From Chloroflexota bacterium (GTDB taxonomy: Bacteria > Chloroflexota > Anaerolineae > Anaerolineales > UBA4823), in assembly GCA_030669775.1 (NCBI GenBank), contig DAOVCZ010000121.1, positions 1 to 6,101 on the forward strand: a stretch of 6,101 nucleotides of DNA, read 5' to 3'. This document shows positions 1 through 5,577 of this stretch, one piece after another. The notes under the pieces were generated by a model that worked only from the letters and a program-made list of their open reading frames with translations, was not told the origin of the DNA and did not search any database. A program made the position numbers and the translations under genes. Positions within the stretch are counted from its first letter, which is position 1; every line of letters begins with the position of its first letter.

Positions 1-767
1 AACATGCCGCGTTTTTCAAAGTCGGAAGCAAAGGCTGGTTTCCCTTGAACCAGCTTCACCGCGTCTACTTTCCTTTCTGGTTTACCCACTCGCTGCCAGG
101 ATTCAGTCTCCGGCGTGACCTGAATGCGCGGCATCACCCTGATGGGAGTGAAAACTTCGCCACCAGCAAGCCCATCCCTTTCAGGTTTGCTCAGAGAACT
201 GTCATAACCTGTCGAGGAATTATCATCGTCGCTTAAGAAATCAAAAGAAGCAGGAATTCTTCCTTCAAATGGTTCGATCTCTTCGCCACGTGCAGCGGCT
301 GCAGCTCTTAAAACCGCCTGGACGGGTTTCTTATATCCTGTACAACGACATAAGATACCTGAAAATGCCTCTCTAATCTCCGCCTCACTTGGATTTGGTT
401 CGCGGTTGAGCAGCTCTTTCCCGGCCAGAATCATCGCTGGAGTGCAAAAACCACACTGTATAGCGCCGCTTTCCACAAAAGCTTCCTGGATCGGGTGCAG
501 ACCCGAAGTGGTTTTCCATCCCTGCTGCGGATGCTCACCCACCGATTCAATCGTTTCGAGATGATGTCCTTCTGCCTGGGCAGCTAAGAAGATACAAGCA
601 TTAATCGGTTTGGTATCCAATAAGACTGTGCAGGCACCACACTCTCCTGTCTCGCAACCGTGTTTAACTCCAAAGTACCCCAGCGAACGCAAAGTCTTGA
701 GTAAAGTATCCCCTGGGCTGATTTCAACTTGGTGTGCTTCACCATTAACAATCAGGTTTACATTCAT
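1..767 (-). CDS. Molybdenum hydroxylase: fused [2Fe-2S] and molybdopterin-binding subunit, N-terminal 255 residues (cut by window edge)
   Basis: The reading frame is open from ATG at 767 to the left edge with no stop, so the C-terminus is missing. Residues 1-75 form a plant-type ferredoxin domain with C38, C43, C46 (GCETGECGAC) and C58. Residues 90-155 form the all-helical second [2Fe-2S] domain with CGFC (C105, C108) and CRC (C140, C142). A low-complexity acidic and Ser-rich linker follows (about 162-222). From about 224 the text WQRVGKPERKVDAVKLVQGK matches the usual opening of the large molybdopterin-binding subunit. In this family electrons pass from molybdenum through the two clusters to an acceptor, usually FAD on a partner subunit, during substrate hydroxylation with water as oxygen donor. 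Most relatives encode these two parts separately; a fusion like this resembles the Desulfovibrio aldehyde oxidoreductase layout. It lies 44 bases after the FAD-subunit gene, evidently in the same operon. A weak GAGTGA sits upstream of the start. The family is sure; the substrate is unknown because the active-site half lies outside the window. Confidence 0.93.
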   Translation of the reverse strand, partial: MNVNLIVNGEAHQVEISPGDTLLKTLRSLGYFGVKHGCETGECGACTVLLDTKPINACIFLAAQAEGHHLETIESVGEHPQQGWKTTSGLHPIQEAFVESGAIQCGFCTPAMILAGKELLNREPNPSEAEIREAFSGILCRCTGYKKPVQAVLRAAAAARGEEIEPFEGRIPASFDFLSDDDNSSTGYDSSLSKPERDGLAGGEVFTPIRVMPRIQVTPETESWQRVGKPERKVDAVKLVQGKPAFASDFEKRGM

Positions 768-811
768 AATATCACTCAATAAGGTTGGAGATTGGATGTG
801 AAAGGATTTAT

Positions 812-1567
812 CTATGTATCCAATCCAGATAAACAACGTTTTACCAATACCTGCGCCATTTCTTGCCGATATTCAGCAGCTGCCCATTGATCTCCGGCTT
901 GGCTATACGCATTAGCCGCAGATATCTCTTCCCCTCCTCTTTCGGGACCATCCATCGCCAGGATCGGTGTCTCACCAGAGCCACCTAAGATGACTCTTGT
1001 CCTTCCTGACGGCCACAATGCAACGGCAGCGCATACGATCGGTAAATCAGCGGGCGTGCGAGCGACATATTGATAAGCTAATTGAACGTTTAAGGGTATC
1101 GTAATCTTTGTGATCAATTTCGAGTTTATTTTTTTTTCTCGCAAGGCCAGGAGATCACCTATATTAATGCGCTCTTCCCCGGGAATTAAAGTAATAGATG
1201 CATCTAGGGCAAGCATAGCTGTCGTAAAAGGAGATCTCCCATCAGAGGCGACCAGAGTCCCTGCAACCGAGGCGACCTGCCGGAGATTTAGTGATGCTTC
1301 TCGATAGATCGCATTCTTCAAACCCGTTTGAATCTGGGACTGTTCGTATAAGGCCTGTAAAGATGCCGTGGCGCCGATCTCGAGTGTACCTCCCTTTGTT
1401 CGCAGAGTATTCAATCCCAAATCTTGTAAATCTACCACCGCAAAGGGTTCAGTATTGTAACGGTCGATCGCAGAGCCACCACCCATGAATACTGTTTTGG
1501 TTTTCGGATCATCGACCAGCGCAAGTGCTTCGGCGAGATTCTTAGGGCGATAATATTCGACGATCAT
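812..1567 (-). CDS. FAD-binding subunit of a xanthine/CO dehydrogenase-family molybdenum hydroxylase
   Basis: The 251-residue protein matches the CoxM/XdhB-type flavoprotein: a PCMH-like FAD-binding N-terminal region (about 1-160), then the CO dehydrogenase flavoprotein C-terminal domain (about 163-246). It opens MIVEYYRPKNLAEALALV, typical of the family. The pyrophosphate-binding loop is MGGGSAID (28-35), where GGTDL is usual. The second FAD loop is LRQVASVAGTLVASDGRSPF (95-114), where relatives usually read RNxATxGGN. The end, GDQWAAAEYRQEMAQVLVKR (225-244), is the classic helix. It should receive electrons from the [2Fe-2S] clusters of the gene just downstream and pass them to NAD+ or another acceptor. 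At 251 residues it is shorter than the usual 280-290. Its ATG overlaps the stop of the thioesterase gene by 4 bases (ATGA), indicating translational coupling. The family call is firm; FAD binding by the altered loops is inferred. Confidence 0.92.
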   Translation of the reverse strand: MIVEYYRPKNLAEALALVDDPKTKTVFMGGGSAIDRYNTEPFAVVDLQDLGLNTLRTKGGTLEIGATASLQALYEQSQIQTGLKNAIYREASLNLRQVASVAGTLVASDGRSPFTTAMLALDASITLIPGEERINIGDLLALREKKINSKLITKITIPLNVQLAYQYVARTPADLPIVCAAVALWPSGRTRVILGGSGETPILAMDGPERGGEEISAANAYSQAGDQWAAAEYRQEMAQVLVKRCLSGLDT

Positions 1568-2061
1568 AAATCTTCACTCAATTCCTGAATTTCTGCACCT
1601 TCGTCATAGACTTTCCACCCTAAAGCCTCCAAGTCGACGTCTTTAATCGCATCTTCGGGGATATTAACAAGCAAAGCTTTTGCCTCAGCCAGTAGATCAC
1701 CATCCGGTCCATAAATCTTACCAATACTGGAAGCCAACCTGGTTTTGGATTTTTCCACTTGCCCGACGACACGCAATGGCTCTCCGATAGGTACATTTTT
1801 GCGGAATCGAATTTCCAGTTTGGCGGTATACATAAACCGGGTCTGCTCACTATGCATGTGAGCACGTCCGGTGACTTCATCCAACATGGCGGTAACAATC
1901 CCACCATGAACTACCCCGGGGTAACCTTGAAAATGATCTGGAACCGTATAATCAGCGCTAACTTCACCAGGACCAGTTTCATAAAAACGCAGCTGTAATC
2001 CGTTAGGATTTGCCAATCCGCAAACGAAGCAGTGGCGAGAATTGGGTTGCAGTTTGTGCAT
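1564..2061 (-). CDS. PaaI-family hotdog-fold thioesterase
   Basis: This 165-residue protein is a hotdog-fold acyl-CoA thioesterase of the PaaI/4HBT type, a family that hydrolyses acyl- or aryl-CoA thioesters in the cytoplasm. The N-terminus carries HCFVCGLANPNGLQLRF (10-26), a signature of one bacterial subgroup, with C11 and C14 as a possible metal pair. The core motif PGVVHGGIVTAMLDEV (48-63) holds the HGG turn and the acidic residues (D61, E62) at the start of the hotdog helix. The following strands read TAKLEIRFRKNVPIGEPL (79-96) and GDLLAEAKALLV (121-132). The last 30 residues form an acidic tail beyond the usual domain. The ATG at 2061 is supported by AGGAGT at 2071-2076 and a perfect TATAAT about 26 bases upstream. 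It heads the operon and overlaps the FAD-subunit gene by 4 bases, which suggests CoA-thioester chemistry linked to the molybdenum enzyme. Enzymatic activity and substrate are inferred, not shown. Confidence 0.9.
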   Translation of the reverse strand: MHKLQPNSRHCFVCGLANPNGLQLRFYETGPGEVSADYTVPDHFQGYPGVVHGGIVTAMLDEVTGRAHMHSEQTRFMYTAKLEIRFRKNVPIGEPLRVVGQVEKSKTRLASSIGKIYGPDGDLLAEAKALLVNIPEDAIKDVDLEALGWKVYDEGAEIQELSEDL

Positions 2062-2070
2062 GGCTTAATC

Positions 2071-2076
2071 ACTCCT
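2071..2076 (-). promoter_or_regulatory. Ribosome binding site of the thioesterase gene
   Basis: The minus strand reads AGGAGT, nine bases before the ATG at 2061. It is a good match to the Shine-Dalgarno core and fixes the start of the first gene in the molybdenum hydroxylase operon. Confidence 0.75.
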
Positions 2077-2086
2077 AATGCATAAG

Positions 2087-2092
2087 ATTATA
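2087..2092 (-). promoter_or_regulatory. -10 box of the thioesterase/molybdenum hydroxylase operon
   Basis: The minus strand has a perfect TATAAT. Transcription would start near 2080, giving a leader of about 19 bases that just includes the ribosome binding site. No good TTGACA lies 16-18 bases upstream (the best spacing gives GGTTTA), so the promoter may need an activator or another -35 type. A terminator for the upstream block lies about 130 bases away, which supports an independent transcription unit here. Confidence 0.55.
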
Positions 2093-2155
2093 CTATGCTC
2101 AAAAAGAGATAAACCCTCTTCTCAACCTGCAGGGGATGGAATCGGAGAGGAATAA

Positions 2156-2206
2156 ATGAACTTGCGACTCGAGCATTTGTTGACGAAGATACCTTATTTT
2201 TATTAG
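2156..2206 (+). other. Candidate 16-codon plus-strand micro-ORF
   Basis: ATG at 2156 is preceded by GGAGAGG (2144-2150) with a 5-base spacer, a strong ribosome binding site, and encodes MNLRLEHLLTKIPYFY before TAG. It is the only plus-strand start with a strong ribosome binding site that I noticed in this intergenic stretch. A plus-strand TATACT at 2089-2094 could be its -10 box. It has no recognised family and is too short for codon statistics, so chance is a fair explanation. Confidence 0.2.
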
Positions 2207-2220
2207 CAGTCTATAATTAA

Positions 2221-2245
2221 ACAAGGCGGAGCTGCCTCCGCCTTG
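2221..2245 (-). terminator. Rho-independent terminator after the LLM oxidoreductase gene
   Basis: Read on the minus strand, a perfect 10-bp stem (CAAGGCGGAG pairing with CTCCGCCTTG) closes a GCAG tetraloop and is followed directly by TTTAATTATA. It begins 73 bases after the TAA of the LLM gene. On the plus strand the stem is followed by AAGTTTGC, not a T run, so termination is directional and belongs to the F420 block. Confidence 0.85.
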
Positions 2246-2317
2246 AAGTTTGCAAACTCATTATTACGAAATTTTATTCACCAACTTCTCAGAAGCTGAT
2301 ATTTGACCATAAACCAG

Positions 2318-3310
2318 TTATGAAAAGGTATCGATCAACAATTTGACGTCACCACCTACCGGGTACAAAATCGGTGAGGTGCATCCATGCCGGCGGTATT
2401 CATCTACCTTGGTGCGGGCTTCTTCAGGTGTCCCCGAGGCAGTGATGCGGATGATCAAATCCTCTGGAACCAGGTGCTTGGCGTGCTGGATCTGTTCTTT
2501 CGTTGCCGGCCAACCCAGGATGGATTGGATTTCATCCACCACGTCCTGCGATACACCAGACGCTTTGGCAATATGCGGTTGTTGAGCGAGATACTGGGTC
2601 AGTAATTCGCGAGTGCTATCCATCGCTTTTTCTCGATCAGTGTCAACTGAACATACAACCAGTTGCGGGCGATCTAGATCTTCCAGGGTTCTTCCGGCTT
2701 TCTTCGCACCACGAGCCAACAGCTCCAAGGCACGATCATTGTATTCAGGTGGCACACAGTAGTTCAAAACCACTCCATCGGCGATCTCACCGGTGAGCTC
2801 CATCATTTTATCTCCAGTCGCGCCGATCATGATGGGTACATTTCTGGGTTCCCTGCGACCGTGGACCACATCCAGTTCTATCCCATCTACTTGAATAAAT
2901 TCCCCGTGAAAAGTGACCCTTTCCATGTTCAATAATCGACGGAGAATTTCGACAGTTTCGCGCATTGCGGTAAGAGGTTTTCGCCGTTGGATGCCTACAT
3001 TATGAGCGAGCGGATCCCACCATGCACCTATACCGCAAATAATACGGTCGGGCGCCAGATCATCGAGGGTCAGATATGTCGCAGCCAAGAGTCCGATATT
3101 ACGCGTCCAGTTATTAATCACCCCAGAACCGACTTTAATTCTCTCAGTTACTGCAGCGTAAGCTGCCATCGGCACAACTGCATCACGCACAAGCCGCGAT
3201 TCAGCCTGCCAAACGGCTTCGAAACCACGCTCCTCAGCGTAACGCACGTAATCCAAACCCTGGCGCAGATCATGGGCATCTTGTAAATATAAAGCAACGC
3301 GTTCAGACAT
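2318..3310 (-). CDS. LLM-class F420-dependent oxidoreductase
   Basis: This 330-residue protein has the full length and text of the bacterial luciferase-like (TIM-barrel) superfamily, in the branch resembling F420-dependent methylenetetrahydromethanopterin reductase. Visible landmarks are the N-terminal strand VALYLQD (5-11), GSGVINNWTRN (61-71), a segment that in this branch usually contacts the cofactor, PDRIICGIGAWW (87-98), and PIMIGATGDKMMELTGEIAD (159-178), which contains the phosphate-binding GATG. Family members transfer hydride between F420H2 (less often FMNH2) and a substrate in the cytoplasm. The F420 preference is inferred from subfamily resemblance and strongly supported by cofC and cofD just upstream. 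The start ATG is backed by GGAGG at 3316-3320. The gene lies 49 bases after cofC, has its own TATAAT, and is followed by a strong terminator. The physiological substrate cannot be read from the sequence. Confidence 0.93.
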   Translation of the reverse strand: MSERVALYLQDAHDLRQGLDYVRYAEERGFEAVWQAESRLVRDAVVPMAAYAAVTERIKVGSGVINNWTRNIGLLAATYLTLDDLAPDRIICGIGAWWDPLAHNVGIQRRKPLTAMRETVEILRRLLNMERVTFHGEFIQVDGIELDVVHGRREPRNVPIMIGATGDKMMELTGEIADGVVLNYCVPPEYNDRALELLARGAKKAGRTLEDLDRPQLVVCSVDTDREKAMDSTRELLTQYLAQQPHIAKASGVSQDVVDEIQSILGWPATKEQIQHAKHLVPEDLIIRITASGTPEEARTKVDEYRRHGCTSPILYPVGGDVKLLIDTFS

Positions 3311-3315
3311 CGGAA

Positions 3316-3320
3316 CCTCC
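3316..3320 (-). promoter_or_regulatory. Ribosome binding site of the LLM oxidoreductase gene
   Basis: The minus strand reads GGAGG, five bases before the ATG at 3310. It is the most consensus-like Shine-Dalgarno in the window, suggesting strong translation, and it excludes upstream or internal starts. Confidence 0.8.
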
Positions 3321-3342
3321 GCAAATGGGGAATATTAGAAAA

Positions 3343-3348
3343 ATTATA
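3343..3348 (-). promoter_or_regulatory. -10 box in front of the LLM oxidoreductase gene
   Basis: A perfect TATAAT on the minus strand lies just past the cofC stop codon, giving a predicted leader of about 25 bases. No convincing -35 is present (TGGTCT at 17-base spacing), and any -35 would fall inside the end of cofC. It could provide extra LLM transcript beyond read-through from cofC. Confidence 0.45.
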
Positions 3349-3359
3349 GGACAATTCTT

Positions 3360-3971
3360 TCAGGCAGACCAGCTTTCCAGCTCATTACTCACCAGTTCTA
3401 AATCCTCAGGCACATCCATGTCCAAGGCGAGTGAGGAAAGCTCACAAATCTCTAAACGTGCACCAGCCTGATTGGCGCCCTGACAGTGGCGTTCGAATGA
3501 GTTGGGTCCATAATCATATTCAATCAATCCCACAGGACAAACCAATAGGGCATTGGTCCCCTCTTTCTTCCGATCTGGTGCGACAACCACAACAGGCGGA
3601 TCTTTAACCAACTCAAGCATGGCATAAACATCTTCCTTTGAGATCATCGGTAAGTCTGAGGGGATGATCAGGACACCACGGGTTGCATATCTCTTGGCGA
3701 CAATTGTGGCTCGTGTAAGAGCAACGTTTAGCTCCGGTGCTCCATTCTCCTGTACAGTGCGCGCGCCATGGGCACGCGCTAAAGCTAAAGCTGCCTGGTC
3801 ACGACTGACAACTAATATCTGCTCAATTTCTGGTATTTCACTCAATGTGTCTACTGTGTGAATTAGCAACTGACTGTTAAGGTCCAAACGCTCCTCTTCT
3901 GTTAATACTCCCGCCAATCGTGATTTTCCCCGCCGTAAAGGTTTTACCGGAACGATCGCCCATAATGTCAT
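3360..3971 (-). CDS. cofC: CofC/FbiD-type guanylyltransferase of F420 biosynthesis
   Basis: The 203-residue protein is the nucleotidyltransferase that joins GTP to a three-carbon phospho-acid (2-phospho-L-lactate in archaea, phosphoenolpyruvate in mycobacteria, 3-phospho-D-glycerate in some proteobacteria), releasing pyrophosphate. The product is the activated donor for CofD. Family motifs are in order: IVPVKPLRRGKSRLA (6-20), the GTP-binding loop; PSDLP (104-108), whose aspartate binds metal; APDRKKEGTNALL (131-143); the YGPNSFERH segment (154-162); and LDMDVPEDL (about 184-192). The length is usual for the family. The start is supported by GAAAGGA at 3980-3986 with an 8-base spacer. It follows cofD by 126 bases on the same strand, the expected substrate-supply pairing. 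Which phospho-acid is used cannot be decided by eye. The family assignment is very secure. Confidence 0.95.
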   Translation of the reverse strand: MTLWAIVPVKPLRRGKSRLAGVLTEEERLDLNSQLLIHTVDTLSEIPEIEQILVVSRDQAALALARAHGARTVQENGAPELNVALTRATIVAKRYATRGVLIIPSDLPMISKEDVYAMLELVKDPPVVVVAPDRKKEGTNALLVCPVGLIEYDYGPNSFERHCQGANQAGARLEICELSSLALDMDVPEDLELVSNELESWSA

Positions 3972-3979
3972 TTATCTTG

Positions 3980-3986
3980 TCCTTTC
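3980..3986 (-). promoter_or_regulatory. Ribosome binding site of cofC
   Basis: GAAAGGA on the minus strand lies eight bases before the ATG at 3971. It selects this ATG over the nearby in-frame alternatives. Confidence 0.65.
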
Positions 3987-4028
3987 AATTTTCTGCGGAT
4001 AATTTTCACCTTTCACCCTTACCCGATG

Positions 4029-4037
4029 AGTATATCA
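4029..4037 (-). promoter_or_regulatory. Possible extended -10 promoter in front of cofC
   Basis: The minus strand reads TGATATACT, an extended -10 (TGN followed by TATACT), in the 126-base gap between cofD and cofC. The leader would be about 50 bases. No matching -35 is seen, which extended -10 promoters can do without. There is no terminator in the gap, so read-through from cofD is equally possible. Confidence 0.35.
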
Positions 4038-4097
4038 ATGATTCGCTTGTTCAGAGCAGTTAATTCTGTTATGTTAACCGTCAGTCTCGAATTAACG

Positions 4098-5075
4098 TTA
4101 CACGTTTCCATCCAATAACTTTTTACCAAAATCAATCACCTGCTCAGCAAGACGCATCCGATCCTCAAGAGTTTTCATCAGAGTATTCGTTACCAATGTA
4201 GCCAATCCTAATCCGGTTATTTCCTGATCTTGGCCAGCATCGAGGTGATCAAAAACATACCCATTTAGCAAACCTCCCATATCCTGGGAACCATAATGCT
4301 GGGCGACACTGGCGGCGGATGGATTTATCCCCATCTCGAGGTACATTTTCGCTGCAGGACCTTTTACAGCTGCTCCAGCGATAATGGGCGAGACAGCGAT
4401 AACTTGTTTCCGTTTTGCACGATCCAAAATGACTTCTTTGATACCAGGAACAGCCAGGATCGGATCGATGCTGACCCAAGGATTCGAAGGACAGATAAGC
4501 ACAATTTCAGCCTCGGACAATGATTGCTGCACCCCTGGGCTTGGTTGAGCTGATTCAATACCTGCGAAATAAAACCCGGTAACACGTGGCTGGCATTTAC
4601 GCTTGACGAAATAATCTTGAAACGCCAATTCGCCCTCGTCTGACTGGACCATTGTAGGAATCTGATCATCACTCATCGGTAAGACATGTGGTGCGATGCC
4701 CCAAACCTCACAAAATTTTTGGGTTACCTCACTAAGGGCATAACCTTTTGCGAGCAACCTGGTCCTTTCCAGGTGGGTACCCAGATCGCGATCGCCTAGC
4801 CGAAACCAGGCTGGCCCACCCAGTTCAGCAAGGCTTTGCAAAGCGTTCCAGGTCTCTGCCTTCCGTCCCCAACCGGTAGTCAGATTGGCTAAACCAGCCA
4901 ACATGTAGCAGACAGTGTCCAGATCAGGACAAATACGCAGACCGAGGTGGTCGAAGTCATCCCCGGTATTTACAATCACGGTCAAAGAATCGCTCGGCAG
5001 GATTCTGGATAACCCATCGACCAGCTTTGCACCTCCAACGCCACCTGCCAATGCGACAACCTTTATCTCAAGCAT
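4098..5075 (-). CDS. cofD: CofD/FbiA-type transferase forming the F420-0 skeleton
   Basis: The 325-residue protein transfers the phospho-acid moiety from the CofC product to the deazaflavin Fo, releasing GMP and giving F420-0 (or dehydro-F420-0 when the donor derives from phosphoenolpyruvate). Hallmarks along the chain are LAGGVGGAKL (9-18), a Rossmann-like nucleotide site; VNTGDDFDHLGLRICPDLDT (35-54), with the Asp-rich metal and Fo-binding residues; LGDRDLGTH (93-101); PMSDD (133-137); QDYFVK (153-158); CPSNPWVSI (195-203); and SPIIAGAAVKGPAAKM (229-244). Full length matches the family. ATG at 5075 is the only sensible start, because an in-frame TAA lies just upstream. Unlike its neighbours it has no clear Shine-Dalgarno. 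Cofactor genes cofG/cofH and cofE are absent from the window. No FbiB-like C-terminal reductase domain, needed by the phosphoenolpyruvate route, is fused here. Confidence 0.96.
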   Translation of the reverse strand: MLEIKVVALAGGVGGAKLVDGLSRILPSDSLTVIVNTGDDFDHLGLRICPDLDTVCYMLAGLANLTTGWGRKAETWNALQSLAELGGPAWFRLGDRDLGTHLERTRLLAKGYALSEVTQKFCEVWGIAPHVLPMSDDQIPTMVQSDEGELAFQDYFVKRKCQPRVTGFYFAGIESAQPSPGVQQSLSEAEIVLICPSNPWVSIDPILAVPGIKEVILDRAKRKQVIAVSPIIAGAAVKGPAAKMYLEMGINPSAASVAQHYGSQDMGGLLNGYVFDHLDAGQDQEITGLGLATLVTNTLMKTLEDRMRLAEQVIDFGKKLLDGNV

Positions 5076-5115
5076 CTCGAGGTATTAATCTTCAAAGTGA
5101 TTTGCAAAGTGGATC

Positions 5116-5121
5116 ATTATA
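5116..5121 (-). promoter_or_regulatory. -10 box in front of cofD
   Basis: The minus strand has a perfect TATAAT in the 84-base gap between the PPOX gene and cofD. TTCCGG lies 18 bases upstream as the best but poor -35. Transcription would start near 5109, giving a leader of about 34 bases. No terminator separates cofD from the PPOX gene, so it may be an internal promoter of a longer operon. Confidence 0.5.
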
Positions 5122-5159
5122 AAAACAATGAATAAAACTCCGGAAGATAGCTAATTGGA

Positions 5160-5567
5160 TCAACCCAAAACCTGTACTTTCTCGGGAAGAAGTTTATAAA
5201 TCAACCGCATTTCATTCGGATCGTTGAGGGTGAAACCAGCTTTGCCGGTATATTTCAGCGCCAAATCATCAATATGCTGCCTGGCTCCCTCACCGTTGAT
5301 TTCGGTAATCTTGCCCCGCACCTGAATGTACCGGAATGGGTTTTTGGGATCATGGATAACCAAGGCGACCTGTGGTCTTGAACGCATATTCTTATACTTG
5401 ACACGTCCTTTCGCTGAATTGATCAAAATGTACTCACCATCTGTATTGAACCATACTGGCGTCAATTGAGGAGTGCCATCCTGCATGATGGTAGCCAGAT
5501 CTGCGTACGCTGGCGATTCATCGCCAAGTAGATCCGAATGAGATTCGGGAATCTTTTTTAGACGCAT
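5160..5567 (-). CDS. PPOX-class probable F420-dependent enzyme
   Basis: The 135-residue protein belongs to the split beta-barrel (pyridoxamine 5'-phosphate oxidase-like) fold, in the group described as PPOX-class F420-dependent enzymes. Family text runs ADLATIMQDGTPQLTPVWFN (22-41), GEYILINSAKGRVKYKNMRS (44-63), then PQVALVIHDPKNPFRYIQVR (65-84) followed by GKITEI. The basic patch around K53, R55 and K57 and the R79-Y80 to R84-G85 strand are where relatives bind the cofactor phosphate and ring. Such enzymes form dimers and reduce substrates such as biliverdin or heterocycles with F420H2. A longer frame could start with GTG at 5612, but that would overlap the upstream gene by 35 bases. ATG at 5567 has AAGGAG at 5572-5577 and gives the usual family length. 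It begins 10 bases after the pyrophosphatase-like gene. F420 use is inferred from family and neighbours; FMN or heme binding remains possible. Confidence 0.9.
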   Translation of the reverse strand: MRLKKIPESHSDLLGDESPAYADLATIMQDGTPQLTPVWFNTDGEYILINSAKGRVKYKNMRSRPQVALVIHDPKNPFRYIQVRGKITEINGEGARQHIDDLALKYTGKAGFTLNDPNEMRLIYKLLPEKVQVLG

Positions 5568-5571
5568 GTTG

Positions 5572-5577
5572 CTCCTT
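5572..5577 (-). promoter_or_regulatory. Ribosome binding site that decides the PPOX gene start
   Basis: The minus strand reads AAGGAG, four bases before ATG at 5567 and directly abutting the TAA of the upstream gene. It favours the short 135-residue product over the GTG start at 5612 and suggests coupled translation of the two genes. Confidence 0.75.

Noticed and set aside
45..236. Plus-strand 63-codon frame at the left end
   Set aside because: It lies opposite the fused Fe-S/molybdenum gene, whose minus-strand frame carries all the expected cysteine motifs; the plus frame has no recognisable content.
1620..1907. Minus-strand 95-codon frame inside the thioesterase gene
   Set aside because: It is a shifted frame of the hotdog thioesterase, which has clear family motifs in the other frame.
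2247..2258. 12-bp perfect palindrome AGTTTGCAAACT
   Set aside because: It lies between the LLM stop and the terminator, away from any promoter. It could be an operator by symmetry alone, but nothing else supports this.
2987..3286. Plus-strand 99-codon frame
   Set aside because: It is antisense to the LLM oxidoreductase gene, with no good ribosome binding site and no recognisable motif.
3972..4097. Terminator or RNA element in the cofD-cofC gap
   Set aside because: Only short GTTAA/TTAAC repeats and 4-5 bp stems without a T run are present; none would be a convincing terminator or riboswitch.
4364..4672. Minus-strand 102-codon frame inside cofD
   Set aside because: It overlaps the well-supported cofD frame and its translation shows no family pattern.
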